A stretch of 64,000 bases of DNA, taken from contig CAIOLM010000023.1 of assembly GCA_903859205.1 (NCBI GenBank), forward strand, positions 1-64,000. Direction: 5' to 3'. The stretch is from an uncultured Microbacteriaceae bacterium (GTDB lineage Bacteria > Actinomycetota > Actinomycetes > Actinomycetales > Microbacteriaceae). This document shows positions 1 through 9,306 of this stretch, piece by piece; within the stretch, counting starts at the first letter, position 1; every line of letters starts with the position of its first letter. The notes beneath the pieces are model-generated. The model had not been told where the DNA came from. It did not search any database and was given only the letters and a program-made list of their open reading frames with translations. Made by a program: the position numbers and the translations under genes.

Positions 1-419
1 CCCACACGCCGGGTGAAGAGTTCACTCTCGAGGATGTCGCCGAGCGCATGACGGCCAAGATGATTGGACGTCACCCGCACGTGTTCGGCGGTGATCGCAC
101 GGCCGACACCGCCGACGAGGTGATGACCTTTTGGGAAGACCTCAAGAAAGAGGAGAAGCCCGGTCGCACATCCACACTCGATGGCGTACCGCAGGCAATG
201 CCGGCGCTCTTGCTCGCCGACAAGCTTCTGGGCAAGGCCGAAAAACTCGACGTCGTTGAAACCGGCGGCCCCGCACCCTTCCCGTTCGAAAGCGAAGACG
301 AGCTCGGAGCGGTGCTGCTGGCGATGGTTGCCTCGGCGCGCTCGCAGGGTCTCGACGCGGAACGCGCCCTTCGCTCGCGACTTCGCGACCTGCAACAAGA
401 CATCCGCGACGCTGAGTAG
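1..419 (+). CDS. mazG: MazG nucleoside triphosphate pyrophosphohydrolase, C-terminal part (5' end outside window)
   Basis: The frame is open from base 3 with no start codon, so the gene begins before the window; about 138 C-terminal residues are visible. The stretch ending KMIGRHPHVFG is the typical C-terminal MazG motif (KxxRRHPHVFG), followed by a helical segment with FWEDLKKEEK and an acidic C-terminal helix. MazG hydrolyses (d)NTPs to NMP and pyrophosphate in the cytosol and cleans nucleotide pools. It lies 16 bp upstream of hisS on the same strand; in mycobacteria mazG also sits near eno. The family call is firm; the catalytic EExxE half lies outside the window. Confidence 0.85.
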   Translation, partial: HTPGEEFTLEDVAERMTAKMIGRHPHVFGGDRTADTADEVMTFWEDLKKEEKPGRTSTLDGVPQAMPALLLADKLLGKAEKLDVVETGGPAPFPFESEDELGAVLLAMVASARSQGLDAERALRSRLRDLQQDIRDAE

Positions 420-435
420 CTGAAAGAATAGACGC

Positions 436-1728
436 ATGGCGCGCGACGTAAACCCTCCTCGTGGAATGCGGGACTTTCTCCCCGCAGACAAGGCTCGTCG
501 CGAGCGCGCACTCAACATCATTCGCGCGGTCTACCGCGCTCATGGTTTCGACGAGATTGAAACACCAGTCGTTGAGGACTTCGAGCGCCTGCACTCTGGT
601 CTCGGCGGTGACAACGAGAAGCTCGGTTTCTCGGTACTCAAGCGCGGGCTCACTCACGACGATCTGAGCGCCGCCGCGGCCCACGGAGATGCACACGCGC
701 TGGCCGACCTAGGACTTCGCTTCGACCTCACGGTGCCGCTCGCTCGGTTCTATGCCAGCCACCGCGCTGACCTTCCGAACGTCTTTCGCGCCATTCAAAT
801 CGCCCCGGTGTGGCGCGCCGAGCGTCCGCAAAAGGGTCGCTACCGCCAGTTTGTGCAGTGCGACATTGACATCATCGGCGACGATTCACAGCGTGCCGAG
901 GTTGAACTCATCACCGCGACCTCAGCGGCCCTCGACGCGCTCGGACTGCGCGACTGCACCATTCGCGTGAACGACCGTCGAATTCTGCACGGGTTGCTGC
1001 ACTTCTGCGGCTTCGCGCATGAGCGCATGCCGCAAGCGCTCATCTCGATTGACAAGCTCGACAAGATTGGCGTCGAGGGAGTCATCGCTGAGCTCAGCGA
1101 AACCGGGGCCGATGCGGCCAGCGTGCTCGGGGGTGTCCTCGAAAAGATTGCCCCTCACATTGCTGCCGGGGGAGTGCCGATGACCACGGCCGACATCCTC
1201 TCGGTGTTGCCCGAGGGTATCGACCCCGACGCAGTCGCCGCAATGGAGACCCTCGCTAGCGCACTGACCAACCTGCCTGATGGAGTGACGGTTCGCTTCG
1301 ACCCGACTCTGGTTCGCGGCATGGGCTACTACACCGGTACCATCTTCGAAATCGCGCACCCCGAATCGGGAAGCTCGGTCGGCGGCGGCGGTCGCTACGA
1401 CGGAATGATTGGTCGTTTCCTCGGCACTGACGTTCCCGCTGCGGGCTTCTCTATTGGCTTTGAGCGCGTTGTTGACCTCATTGCCCTGGCCGACGAGCGA
1501 AGTGCCGACTCAGTTGTGCTGATTCACGAAGCGGATGCCCACCTCGAGTCGCTCATGGCCATCAAGTCAGCCCTCATTGCCGACGGAAAACGAGTTCGCC
1601 TCGAACGCCGCGCGAAGAACCTCAACCCAGCACTGGAGCGCGCAGCAGAGGCCGGATACAGCCAGCTTGCGTTCGTCACCCACGAGACCAAGGCCGTTTC
1701 CGACCTCGTCTTTAAGCCTCTTGGCTAA
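436..1728 (+). CDS. hisS: histidyl-tRNA synthetase
   Basis: Cytosolic class II aminoacyl-tRNA synthetase charging tRNA-His. The 430-residue length is normal. It opens with PPRGMRDFLP (family N-terminus). The motif 2 region shows FRAIQIAPVWRAERPQKGRYRQ-type residues, the HisA motif reads LVRGMGYYTGTIFE, and motif 3 reads GGGRYDGM followed by GFSIGFERV. The C-terminal anticodon-binding domain follows from about residue 330. The ATG at 436 is preceded by a weak purine-rich stretch (ctgaaagaata). It follows mazG by 16 bp and precedes eno by 63 bp, probably in one transcription unit with mazG. Confidence 0.97.
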   Translation: MARDVNPPRGMRDFLPADKARRERALNIIRAVYRAHGFDEIETPVVEDFERLHSGLGGDNEKLGFSVLKRGLTHDDLSAAAAHGDAHALADLGLRFDLTVPLARFYASHRADLPNVFRAIQIAPVWRAERPQKGRYRQFVQCDIDIIGDDSQRAEVELITATSAALDALGLRDCTIRVNDRRILHGLLHFCGFAHERMPQALISIDKLDKIGVEGVIAELSETGADAASVLGGVLEKIAPHIAAGGVPMTTADILSVLPEGIDPDAVAAMETLASALTNLPDGVTVRFDPTLVRGMGYYTGTIFEIAHPESGSSVGGGGRYDGMIGRFLGTDVPAAGFSIGFERVVDLIALADERSADSVVLIHEADAHLESLMAIKSALIADGKRVRLERRAKNLNPALERAAEAGYSQLAFVTHETKAVSDLVFKPLG

Positions 1729-1746
1729 CCAATAAACTTGTCCTAG

Positions 1747-3072
<1,326 letters not shown>

Positions 3073-3090
3073 TCAGTCGACAATTAGGTC

Positions 3091-3567
3091 GTGGCCAAAA
3101 ACACCAAGCGTAAAGCTCCCGTGGCACTAGCTGCGGGAGCTTCTCGCGCTAGCGCTTGGTGGGCCAGTGCTCGCATCTCGGGTTTTTCGGTTTTGGTCAT
3201 CGCTCTGACCGTGCTTGGCGTAGGAATTCTGGCTCCACAGCTCAAGATTCTCGTTGAGCAGCGTCAGCAGGTTGCCGATCTGCAGTCGACGGTCGAGCAG
3301 CTCAAGAAGAACCTCTCCGACGTAGAGAAGCAAAAGGCACGTTGGGATGACCCCGCCTACATTCGCACGCAGGCGCGCGATCGCCTGTACTACGTGATGC
3401 CTGGCGAGATTAATTTTCTCGTCGTGAACGACGTCGACCTGGAACCGAGCCGAGTTGAGGCACCCTCGGCGTCGCTCACCACCACCGACACAAACTGGGT
3501 TTCGGGTGCGTTGAACTCGGTGCTGTTCGCTGGGCTGAGTGACAAACCTGCCTCGGGAGCGAAATAG
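3091..3567 (+). CDS. FtsB/DivIC-type septum formation initiator protein
   Basis: A 158-residue bitopic membrane protein starting at GTG 3091. A basic cytoplasmic N-terminus (KNTKRKAP) of about 25 residues is followed by one transmembrane helix (about 31-50, FSVLVIALTVLGVGIL). A heptad-rich extracellular coiled coil with QRQQVADLQSTVEQLKKNL (about 58-82) comes next. Then comes the family signature WDDPAYIRTQARDRLYYVMPGE, typical of FtsB/DivIC (WxDpxyie..AR.rlg.v.pGE). It is likely part of the FtsB-FtsL-FtsQ divisome bridge. The stop overlaps the DUF501 start by one base, and eno is 18 bp upstream; this matches the actinobacterial arrangement. Family assignment is strong; the exact division role is inferred. 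Confidence 0.88.
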   Translation: MAKNTKRKAPVALAAGASRASAWWASARISGFSVLVIALTVLGVGILAPQLKILVEQRQQVADLQSTVEQLKKNLSDVEKQKARWDDPAYIRTQARDRLYYVMPGEINFLVVNDVDLEPSRVEAPSASLTTTDTNWVSGALNSVLFAGLSDKPASGAK

Positions 3568-4076
3568 TGCGTCCGCCCTATGAACCGGCTTCTGACCGGG
3601 ACATTGCCGTTGTGTCGGCGCAGCTCGGCCGTCCGGCCCGGGACGTCGTTGGCATCCCTGCTCGCTGCATCTGTGGCAACCCCACCGTCGTCGCAACTTC
3701 GCCCCGCTTGGCTGATGGCACCCCCTTTCCAACGTTCTATTACTTGACCCACCCGGCCGCGACGGCCGCTATGTCACAGCTTGAGGCAACACAGGTGATG
3801 GCCGAATTCAACGACTTGTTGGCCACAGATGCCGAGGTCGCTGCCGCCTACGCGCTCGCCCACGCTGAGTTCATCGCGGATCGAGAAACGATAGCCACGG
3901 TTCCTGAACTCGAGGGCTTCTCGGCAGGGGGAATGCCCACCCGAGTTAAATGCTTGCACGCGCTGGCCGGTCACGCGCTGGCTGTTGGTGCAGGCATGAA
4001 CCCCATCGGTGACCTCGCCCTCGAGCGCAGCACGTGGAAGCCCACGGTGTGTGCTTGCCTCGACTACGGGGTTTAG
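3567..4076 (+). CDS. DUF501 family protein
   Basis: A 169-residue protein that starts at a GTG overlapping the stop of the FtsB-like gene. It matches the actinobacterial DUF501 family in length and motifs. These are an N-terminal Cys-containing segment PARCICGNPTVVATSPRL, then PFPTFYYLTHP, EAxxxMxxFN-like helices, and the C-terminal MPTRVKCLHALAGHALAVGAG plus CACLDYG. The conserved Cys and His residues (CICG, CLHALAGH, CAC) suggest metal binding, but no function is established. In mycobacteria the homologue sits between the eno/ftsB genes and a ppx-like phosphatase; here no ppx follows and an NDH-2 gene is next instead. Confidence 0.85.
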   Translation: MRPPYEPASDRDIAVVSAQLGRPARDVVGIPARCICGNPTVVATSPRLADGTPFPTFYYLTHPAATAAMSQLEATQVMAEFNDLLATDAEVAAAYALAHAEFIADRETIATVPELEGFSAGGMPTRVKCLHALAGHALAVGAGMNPIGDLALERSTWKPTVCACLDYGV

Positions 4077-4246
4077 CGTCTGAGCAAAGCACTCACGACG
4101 GCCGTTCGCTTCGTTCTTTCAACCGAAATTCGCTAGTCTGGAGGGGCTGGGGTTCATAGGCGTTGCCCGGCTCGCAATGTTCTGCGTGCCTCGTTCCGGG
4201 GCGCGCGTTATTTTCCCTGTTCCCTTCCTCTGGAGATGCACCCACT

Positions 4247-5581
4247 GTGCCCAAGATTCTGATTGTTGGCGCCGGTTACGCCGGTTTTTACACCGCCTGG
4301 AAGCTCGAGAAGTGGCTTCGCAAGGGTGAAGCAGAAGTCACCATCGTTGACCCGCTTCCATACATGACGTACCAGCCGTTCCTCCCTGAGGTCGCCGCTG
4401 GCTCGATCGAACCTCGTCACGCGGTCGTGCCACTGCGCTCGCACCTGCGACGAACGAGAATTCTTGGCGGTCGCGTTACGTCGCTCGACCACACTGCGAA
4501 GCGCGCTGAAATTCACCTCAACAAGGGCAGCGACATCACTGAACACTACGACCACATCGTGTTCACAGCTGGTGCAGTTTCGCGAACCTTCCCGATTCCG
4601 GGAGTTGCTGAAGAGGCAATCGGGCTCAAGACCATCGAAGAAGCGATTTCTGTTCGTGACCGCCTTCTCACTAACTTCGACAAAGCAGCACAGCTGCCCA
4701 AGGGGCCTGCACGTGACCGTCTTCTCACGGTCGTTGTCGTCGGTGGTGGCTTTGCCGGAATTGAAACCTTTGCTGAACTTCGCTCCTTGGCGAGTGCGTT
4801 GCTCAAGGATTACCCAGAGCTAGATTTTGAAGACACTCACTTCCACATGATCGAGGCCATGGGTCGAATCATGCCCGAGGTTTTGCACCGCACCAGTGAA
4901 TGGGTCATCAAGAACCTGGAAGAGCGAGGCGCGCAGCTTCACCTCAACACGCAGCTCACCTCCTGCGTCAATGGCGTTGTTGAACTTTCATCTGGCGTCA
5001 GCTTTGAGTCGGAGCTCATCATTTGGACCGCCGGCGTGATGGCAAACCCGCTCCTTCGAAAGACGGGCCTTCCGCTCGACGACCGCGGCCGTTTGCGTTG
5101 CCGCCCCGACCTGCGAGTTGAGGGCGACGCCGGCATCATTGAGGGTGCCTGGGGCGCCGGAGACGCGACAGCGGTTCCCGATCTTTCTGGCGGCGGCGTC
5201 GCTGGCTACTGCGTGCCAAACGCTCAGCATGCAGTTCGTCAGGCAAAACTCCTGGCCAAGAACATCGTTGCCGTTCTTCGTGGTGAGGGTCCGACCGACT
5301 ACTTCCACAAGAACTTGGGAGCCGTCGCCGGCCTTGGGCTCAATGTTGGTGTCTTCCAGTCCGGCAAATTCTCCATGAAGGGATACGTCGCCTGGCTTGC
5401 CCATCGCGGATACCACGGTCTGGCCATGCCTTCGTTCGAGCGTAAGTTCCGCGTGGTCTCGGGCTGGTGGAACAATTTCTGGTTAGGACGAGACATCTCC
5501 GCCCTTCCCATGAAGGAACACCCCCGCGCCTGGTTCGAGGAGTTCGCTTCGCGTCCGGCACCCGCTGCAAAAAAGAAGTAG
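4247..5581 (+). CDS. ndh: NAD(P)/FAD-dependent type II NADH dehydrogenase (NDH-2)
   Basis: Non-proton-pumping NADH:quinone oxidoreductase, a peripheral membrane flavoprotein of the respiratory chain. The chosen start is GTG 4247 (GGAG at 4232-4235), which places the FAD dinucleotide motif ILIVGAGYAGFYTAW right at the N-terminus; an upstream in-frame codon at 4163 would add an unlikely 28 residues. Length is 444 residues. The second Rossmann motif VVVVGGGFAGIETFAEL (about 165-180) binds NADH, and a third FAD segment WGAGDATAVPD (about 305) follows. The C-terminus has aromatic and basic residues (GWWNNFWLGRD) as in membrane-anchored NDH-2. About 170 bp upstream hold no gene. A hairpin terminator follows at 5598. 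Confidence 0.92.
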   Translation: MPKILIVGAGYAGFYTAWKLEKWLRKGEAEVTIVDPLPYMTYQPFLPEVAAGSIEPRHAVVPLRSHLRRTRILGGRVTSLDHTAKRAEIHLNKGSDITEHYDHIVFTAGAVSRTFPIPGVAEEAIGLKTIEEAISVRDRLLTNFDKAAQLPKGPARDRLLTVVVVGGGFAGIETFAELRSLASALLKDYPELDFEDTHFHMIEAMGRIMPEVLHRTSEWVIKNLEERGAQLHLNTQLTSCVNGVVELSSGVSFESELIIWTAGVMANPLLRKTGLPLDDRGRLRCRPDLRVEGDAGIIEGAWGAGDATAVPDLSGGGVAGYCVPNAQHAVRQAKLLAKNIVAVLRGEGPTDYFHKNLGAVAGLGLNVGVFQSGKFSMKGYVAWLAHRGYHGLAMPSFERKFRVVSGWWNNFWLGRDISALPMKEHPRAWFEEFASRPAPAAKKK

Positions 5582-5597
5582 CGCCGCACGCATCACG

Positions 5598-5624
5598 AGG
5601 GCTGATCCGAATAGGGTCGGCCCT
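5598..5624 (+). terminator. hairpin downstream of ndh
   Basis: AGGGCTGATCC (5598-5608) pairs over all 11 positions, with two G-U wobbles, with GGGTCGGCCCT (5614-5624) across a 5-base loop. It lies 17 bp after the ndh stop and 25 bp before the tRNA. There is no long T-run, so termination efficiency is uncertain. Confidence 0.55.
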
Positions 5625-5648
5625 TGTGCGTTGCTAGCCTAGGCACAC

Positions 5649-5722
5649 GCCCCCATAGCCCAACCGGCAGAGGCAGACGACTTAAAATCGTCACAGTGTG
5701 GGTTCAAATCCCACTGGGGGTA
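5649..5722 (+). tRNA. tRNA-Leu (anticodon UAA) with a short, class I variable arm
   Basis: A complete cloverleaf can be drawn by hand. The acceptor is 5649-5655 with 5715-5721 (G1-U72 wobble, six further Watson-Crick pairs). The D stem is GCC/GGC (5658-5660, 5672-5674) and the anticodon stem is GACGA/TCGTC (5676-5680, 5688-5692). The loop CTTAAAA puts TAA at 5683-5685. The variable region is only ACAGT (5693-5697). The T stem is GTGGG/CCCAC with loop TTCAAAT, the discriminator is A73 (5722), and no CCA is encoded. It reads UUA codons. Leucine tRNAs normally carry a long class II variable arm, which is absent here; see findings. Confidence 0.9.
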
Positions 5723-5805
5723 CAACATCAACATGGTTCCTGGCGCTTCGAATCCTCAGGCATTCTTTCAGGTTCCTTGACGGTGCCTGAGAGTAATCTG
5801 AACGC

Positions 5806-6375
5806 ATGGATGTTCTACTCCCGATTCTCATTGTCGTCGTTGTTCTCGCCCTCATCGTGGGTATCTACCTGTGGTCGACATACAACGCCCTGGTCACCCT
5901 TAACGTTCGCGTCGACGAAGCGTGGAGTGACATTACGGTTCAGCTCAAGCGCCGTGCCGATCTCATCCCGAACCTGATTGAAACGGTCAAGGGCTATGCC
6001 TCGCACGAGCGAGGAGTTTTTGAGGCAGTCACCAAGGCTCGTGCCGAGACGCTCTCGGCGCAGGGTCCGGCTGACGCCGCCGCCGCTGAGGGCCACATGC
6101 AGGCAGCCCTCAAGAGCATCTTTGCGGTTGCCGAGGCTTACCCACAGCTCCAGGCCAGCCAAAACTTCCTGCAGCTACAGGCCGAACTGGTCGACACCGA
6201 AGACAAGATTCAGGCGGCCCGCCGCTTCTACAACGGTGGCGTGCGCGAGTTCAACACGAAGATTCTAGTTTTCCCGAACAACATGTGGGCGCGACGCTTG
6301 AGCTTCAGCAAGCGCGACTTCTTTGATGTGGCTGACGCGGCGAGCATCCAAGAGCCCCCGCGCGTTCAGTTCTAA
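5806..6375 (+). CDS. LemA family membrane protein
   Basis: A 189-residue protein with one N-terminal transmembrane helix (about 2-24, VLLPILIVVVVLALIVGIYLW) and then the LemA helical bundle. Signature segments are YNALVTLNVRVDEAWSDITVQLKRRADLIPNLIETVKGYASHE (split here only for description; residues about 26-68), the central AYPQLQASQNFLQLQ, and ARRFYNGGVREFN near residue 145. Its biochemical role is unknown; the family is widespread and often paired with a membrane M48 peptidase, as here with the htpX-like gene 21 bp downstream. The start ATG 5806 places the helix at the N-terminus. Cytoplasmic membrane location with an extracellular or cytoplasmic helical domain is inferred. Confidence 0.92.
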   Translation: MDVLLPILIVVVVLALIVGIYLWSTYNALVTLNVRVDEAWSDITVQLKRRADLIPNLIETVKGYASHERGVFEAVTKARAETLSAQGPADAAAAEGHMQAALKSIFAVAEAYPQLQASQNFLQLQAELVDTEDKIQAARRFYNGGVREFNTKILVFPNNMWARRLSFSKRDFFDVADAASIQEPPRVQF

Positions 6376-6396
6376 TCTCGGGCGCGAGGTTCCTCG

Positions 6397-7287
6397 GTGT
6401 ACTCGGCAATTGCCGCCAATAAACGCAAGACGATTCTCTATATCGCCCTGTTCTTGATCATTATCGGGGCGCTCGGATGGGTGGCGTCGTACATGTACGG
6501 CGACATCATCATCATGTTTTGGGTGATTGGCATCGCGTTGGCCTGGTCGCTCCTGCAGTACTTCGTGGCCGGAGGAGAAGCGCTCGCAATGAGCGGAGCG
6601 ATTCAGATTCAGAAGGCCGACAACCCCCGACTATTTCGCATCGTTGAGAACCTGAGCATCACCAACGGTGAGCCCATGCCCAAGGTGTACATCATCAACG
6701 ACCAGGCGCCAAACGCGTTTGCCACGGGAAGAGACCCGCAGCACGCCAGTGTTGCTGTGACTTCAGGGCTTCTCGACCTCATGGATGACAGCGAACTTGA
6801 GGGTGTCATGGCTCATGAGCTCGGGCACGTCAAGAACTACGACATTCGCGTCGGAATGATTGTTTTCGGCTTGGTCGTTGCCATCGGAATCATTGCCGAC
6901 ATCCTGTTGCGCATGTCATTTTTCGCTGGTCGCAGTCGTGACAGTAATGACAACGGCGGCAACCCCGTGGCCCTCATCGTTGGCATCGTCGCGATGATTC
7001 TCGCTCCCCTTATTGCCACCCTGGTTCAGCTGGCTGTGTCAAGACAGCGCGAGTACCTCGCCGACGCAACAAGCGCTATGACAACGCGAAACCCCGAAGC
7101 GTTGGCCTCGGCCCTACAAAAGCTGCAGGATTACGGCCGACCGATGCGACGCCAGTCATCGAGCATGGCGCACCTCTGGATTGCCGACCCAGACCCTAAG
7201 CCGAACCTCGCGCAGCGTCTGTTTTCGACGCATCCGCCGATTCAAGACCGGATTGCCCGTCTGCATGACATCGGTGGCAAGTTTTAG
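6397..7287 (+). CDS. htpX: HtpX-like M48 family membrane zinc metalloprotease
   Basis: A 296-residue integral membrane peptidase of HtpX type, implicated in membrane protein quality control. Two N-terminal transmembrane helices (about 12-32 and 38-55) precede the catalytic zinc motif HELGH at residues 140-144 with the downstream Glu in REYLADATSAM (about 211). Two further hydrophobic segments (about 150-172 and 190-215) lie around it. PNAFATGRDP and THPPIQDRIARL are also typical of the family. The start is GTG 6397, with CGAGGT about 10 bases upstream. It follows lemA by 21 bp, consistent with a lemA-htpX operon. Confidence 0.92.
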   Translation: MYSAIAANKRKTILYIALFLIIIGALGWVASYMYGDIIIMFWVIGIALAWSLLQYFVAGGEALAMSGAIQIQKADNPRLFRIVENLSITNGEPMPKVYIINDQAPNAFATGRDPQHASVAVTSGLLDLMDDSELEGVMAHELGHVKNYDIRVGMIVFGLVVAIGIIADILLRMSFFAGRSRDSNDNGGNPVALIVGIVAMILAPLIATLVQLAVSRQREYLADATSAMTTRNPEALASALQKLQDYGRPMRRQSSSMAHLWIADPDPKPNLAQRLFSTHPPIQDRIARLHDIGGKF

Positions 7288-7304
7288 AGCCCTAAGATTT
7301 GGTT

Positions 7305-8546
7305 ATGGCTCGCGCAAAGAACCCCGCACCCTCACTCGCTGATTTTGATGCAGCGCGGGCTGTCGTGGGTCGCGTTGCTCAGGCCACTCCTATGGAGTCT
7401 TCACGTAGTCTTACGGCCATTCTTGGCTCTGAAGTGTTGCTCAAGTGCGAGAACCTGCAGCGCACTGGAAGCTACAAGCTTCGCGGTGCTTACAACCTCA
7501 TCGCGCAACTGACCCCAGCAGAGCGCAAGAAGGGTGTTGTCGCTGCGTCTGCAGGAAATCACGCTCAAGGGGTGGCGCTTGCCGCTCATGAGCTGGGTAT
7601 CAAGGCGACTATCTTTATGCCGCTGGGTGTCGCACTACCCAAGCTGGAGGCTACCCAGGGCTACGGGGCCAATGTCGTTCTCGAAGGCAGCATTTTTAAC
7701 GAGTCGCTTACCGCTGCCAAGGCATTCGCTGCCAAGACTGGCGCCATCTTTATTCCACCCTTCGACGACTTGCGCATCATCGCTGGCCAAGGCACCCTCG
7801 GGCTCGAAATCCTTGAGGATGTTCCCGACGTCGACACGATCATTGTTCCGATTGGCGGCGGCGGACTTATCTCTGGCGTCGCCGCTGCCGTGAAACAGCG
7901 CGCAGCAGAGCTGGGTCGCAAGGTTCGTATCATCGGTGTTCAGGCCGAGAACGCGGCCGCGTACCCGCCCTCGCTCAAAGCTGGCAAACCGGTTCGCATT
8001 GACGTGCATCCGACCATCTCTGACGGAATCGCTGTGGCTACCCCGGGTGCACTGAACTTCCCCATCATCAAGCACTACGTCGATGAGGTCGTCACGGTGT
8101 CAGATGACGCCACCGCGCGCGCGTTGGTCATGCTTCTCGAGCGCGCCAAGCTCGTCGTAGAGCCAGCGGGAGCCGTGGGCGTTGCGGCCATTCTTGAGGG
8201 CAAGATCAAAAAGTCGGGCAAGACCGTTGCAATTCTTTCGGGCGGGAACATCGACCCAATGCTGATGCAGCGCATCGTTGCTCATGGTCTGGCCGCGTCA
8301 GACCGCTACCTCAAGCTGCGCATCACCCTTCCCGACCGACCCGGTCAGCTCGCCGCCACTTCTCAGCTTGTTGCCGACGCGAACGCAAACGTCGTCGAGG
8401 TCGTGCACACTCGTCACGGCAAGTTCCAGATCAACGAGGCAGAGCTCGAATTACACATCGAAACCCGCGGTCCGACGCACTCGAATCTCGTCGTCAAGAC
8501 TCTGCTCGACGCTGGCTATCAGCTCCGTCAGATCGACGACATCTAA
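7305..8546 (+). CDS. ilvA: threonine ammonia-lyase (PLP-dependent) with C-terminal ACT domain
   Basis: Deaminates L-threonine to 2-oxobutanoate and ammonia, the first step toward isoleucine; cytosolic, fold type II PLP enzyme. The PLP lysine is Lys58 in TGSYKLRGAYN, the cofactor phosphate loop is PIGGGGLISG (about 186), and SGGNIDP closes the catalytic domain near 310. One ACT-like domain follows (about 330-413, LRITLPDRPGQLAATSQLVAD...), as in the single-ACT subfamily of about 400 residues rather than the two-ACT 510-residue E. coli enzyme. I prefer ATG 7305 to the TTG at 7299. Its stop overlaps the start of the next gene by one base. Confidence 0.93.
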   Translation: MARAKNPAPSLADFDAARAVVGRVAQATPMESSRSLTAILGSEVLLKCENLQRTGSYKLRGAYNLIAQLTPAERKKGVVAASAGNHAQGVALAAHELGIKATIFMPLGVALPKLEATQGYGANVVLEGSIFNESLTAAKAFAAKTGAIFIPPFDDLRIIAGQGTLGLEILEDVPDVDTIIVPIGGGGLISGVAAAVKQRAAELGRKVRIIGVQAENAAAYPPSLKAGKPVRIDVHPTISDGIAVATPGALNFPIIKHYVDEVVTVSDDATARALVMLLERAKLVVEPAGAVGVAAILEGKIKKSGKTVAILSGGNIDPMLMQRIVAHGLAASDRYLKLRITLPDRPGQLAATSQLVADANANVVEVVHTRHGKFQINEAELELHIETRGPTHSNLVVKTLLDAGYQLRQIDDI

Positions 8547-9280
8547 TGGCTCGCGTCGTTCTCGTACACGGTGCGTTTTGCAATGCGCGTGTGTGGGGCG
8601 ACGCACTGCTCGATGCTTTAGCTGCCACCGGTCACACTGTTGAGGCCATCGACCTGCCCGGTCACGGCGACGACCCAACACCTCGGGATCAAGTAACTCT
8701 TCAGAACTATGCCAATCGTGTGGTTCAGCAGTTGAAGTCGTCTCCTGAGCCAGCCGTGCTTGTCGGCCACAGCATGGCTGGGCTCGTGATTACCCAGGCG
8801 GCCGATGATTTCATCGCTGCCGGGGGACATCTTGAGCAGCTCATTTATATTGCCGCGGTCTTGCCCCGCAACGGCAAGTGTCAGAACGACTACACAACTC
8901 TGCCCCAGGGCGCGGGTGATCGCCTCGCCGGCGGGCTCTCGGTAGAGGGCAGTCCTCAGGTGGCGACGCTCCTTCCCGGCGTGGCTGGCCCTGCGCTTTT
9001 CGGTCACTGCGCCCCCGAAGTCGCCACGGCTGCCGAGGCAGGGCTCGAGCCACAGGTTATTCGGGTCCTGTTTACACCTGTCTCGATCACTGACGATCGG
9101 GCTATCAAGCGAAGCTACATTTTGTGCACGGAAGACTTCGCAATCCCATCTGCTCTGCAGCGGGTCATGGTCTCGCAGACACCCGGTGTGCGGCTGTTCG
9201 AGATGGAATCCGATCACTCGCCATTCCTGTCGCACCCCGATGAGTTCGTGCGAGTGCTCGAGAGTGCAATCGCGAGCTAG
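8546..9280 (+). CDS. alpha/beta-fold hydrolase, esterase-like
   Basis: A 244-residue cytosolic hydrolase. It shows the oxyanion-region HGAFCNARVW (about residues 7-16), LPGHGDD, the nucleophile elbow GHSMAG (Ser near 74), and a C-terminal His in ESDHSPFLSHPDEF. This arrangement resembles the plant methyl-esterase/salicylate esterase-like (EstC-type) alpha/beta hydrolases of bacteria. The substrate is unknown. The ATG overlaps the ilvA stop (TAATG), so it is probably translationally coupled to ilvA, although no metabolic link to threonine is evident. The gene runs toward the convergent lacI-type repressor, with 26 bp between stops. Confidence 0.82.
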   Translation: MARVVLVHGAFCNARVWGDALLDALAATGHTVEAIDLPGHGDDPTPRDQVTLQNYANRVVQQLKSSPEPAVLVGHSMAGLVITQAADDFIAAGGHLEQLIYIAAVLPRNGKCQNDYTTLPQGAGDRLAGGLSVEGSPQVATLLPGVAGPALFGHCAPEVATAAEAGLEPQVIRVLFTPVSITDDRAIKRSYILCTEDFAIPSALQRVMVSQTPGVRLFEMESDHSPFLSHPDEFVRVLESAIAS

Positions 9281-9306
9281 CGGGGCATCTCACAGACCGG
9301 CACGTG

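Noticed and set aside
4163-4246. Upstream extension of the NDH-2 gene by 28 residues
   Set aside because: The GTG at 4247 has a Shine-Dalgarno and places the FAD motif at the usual position.
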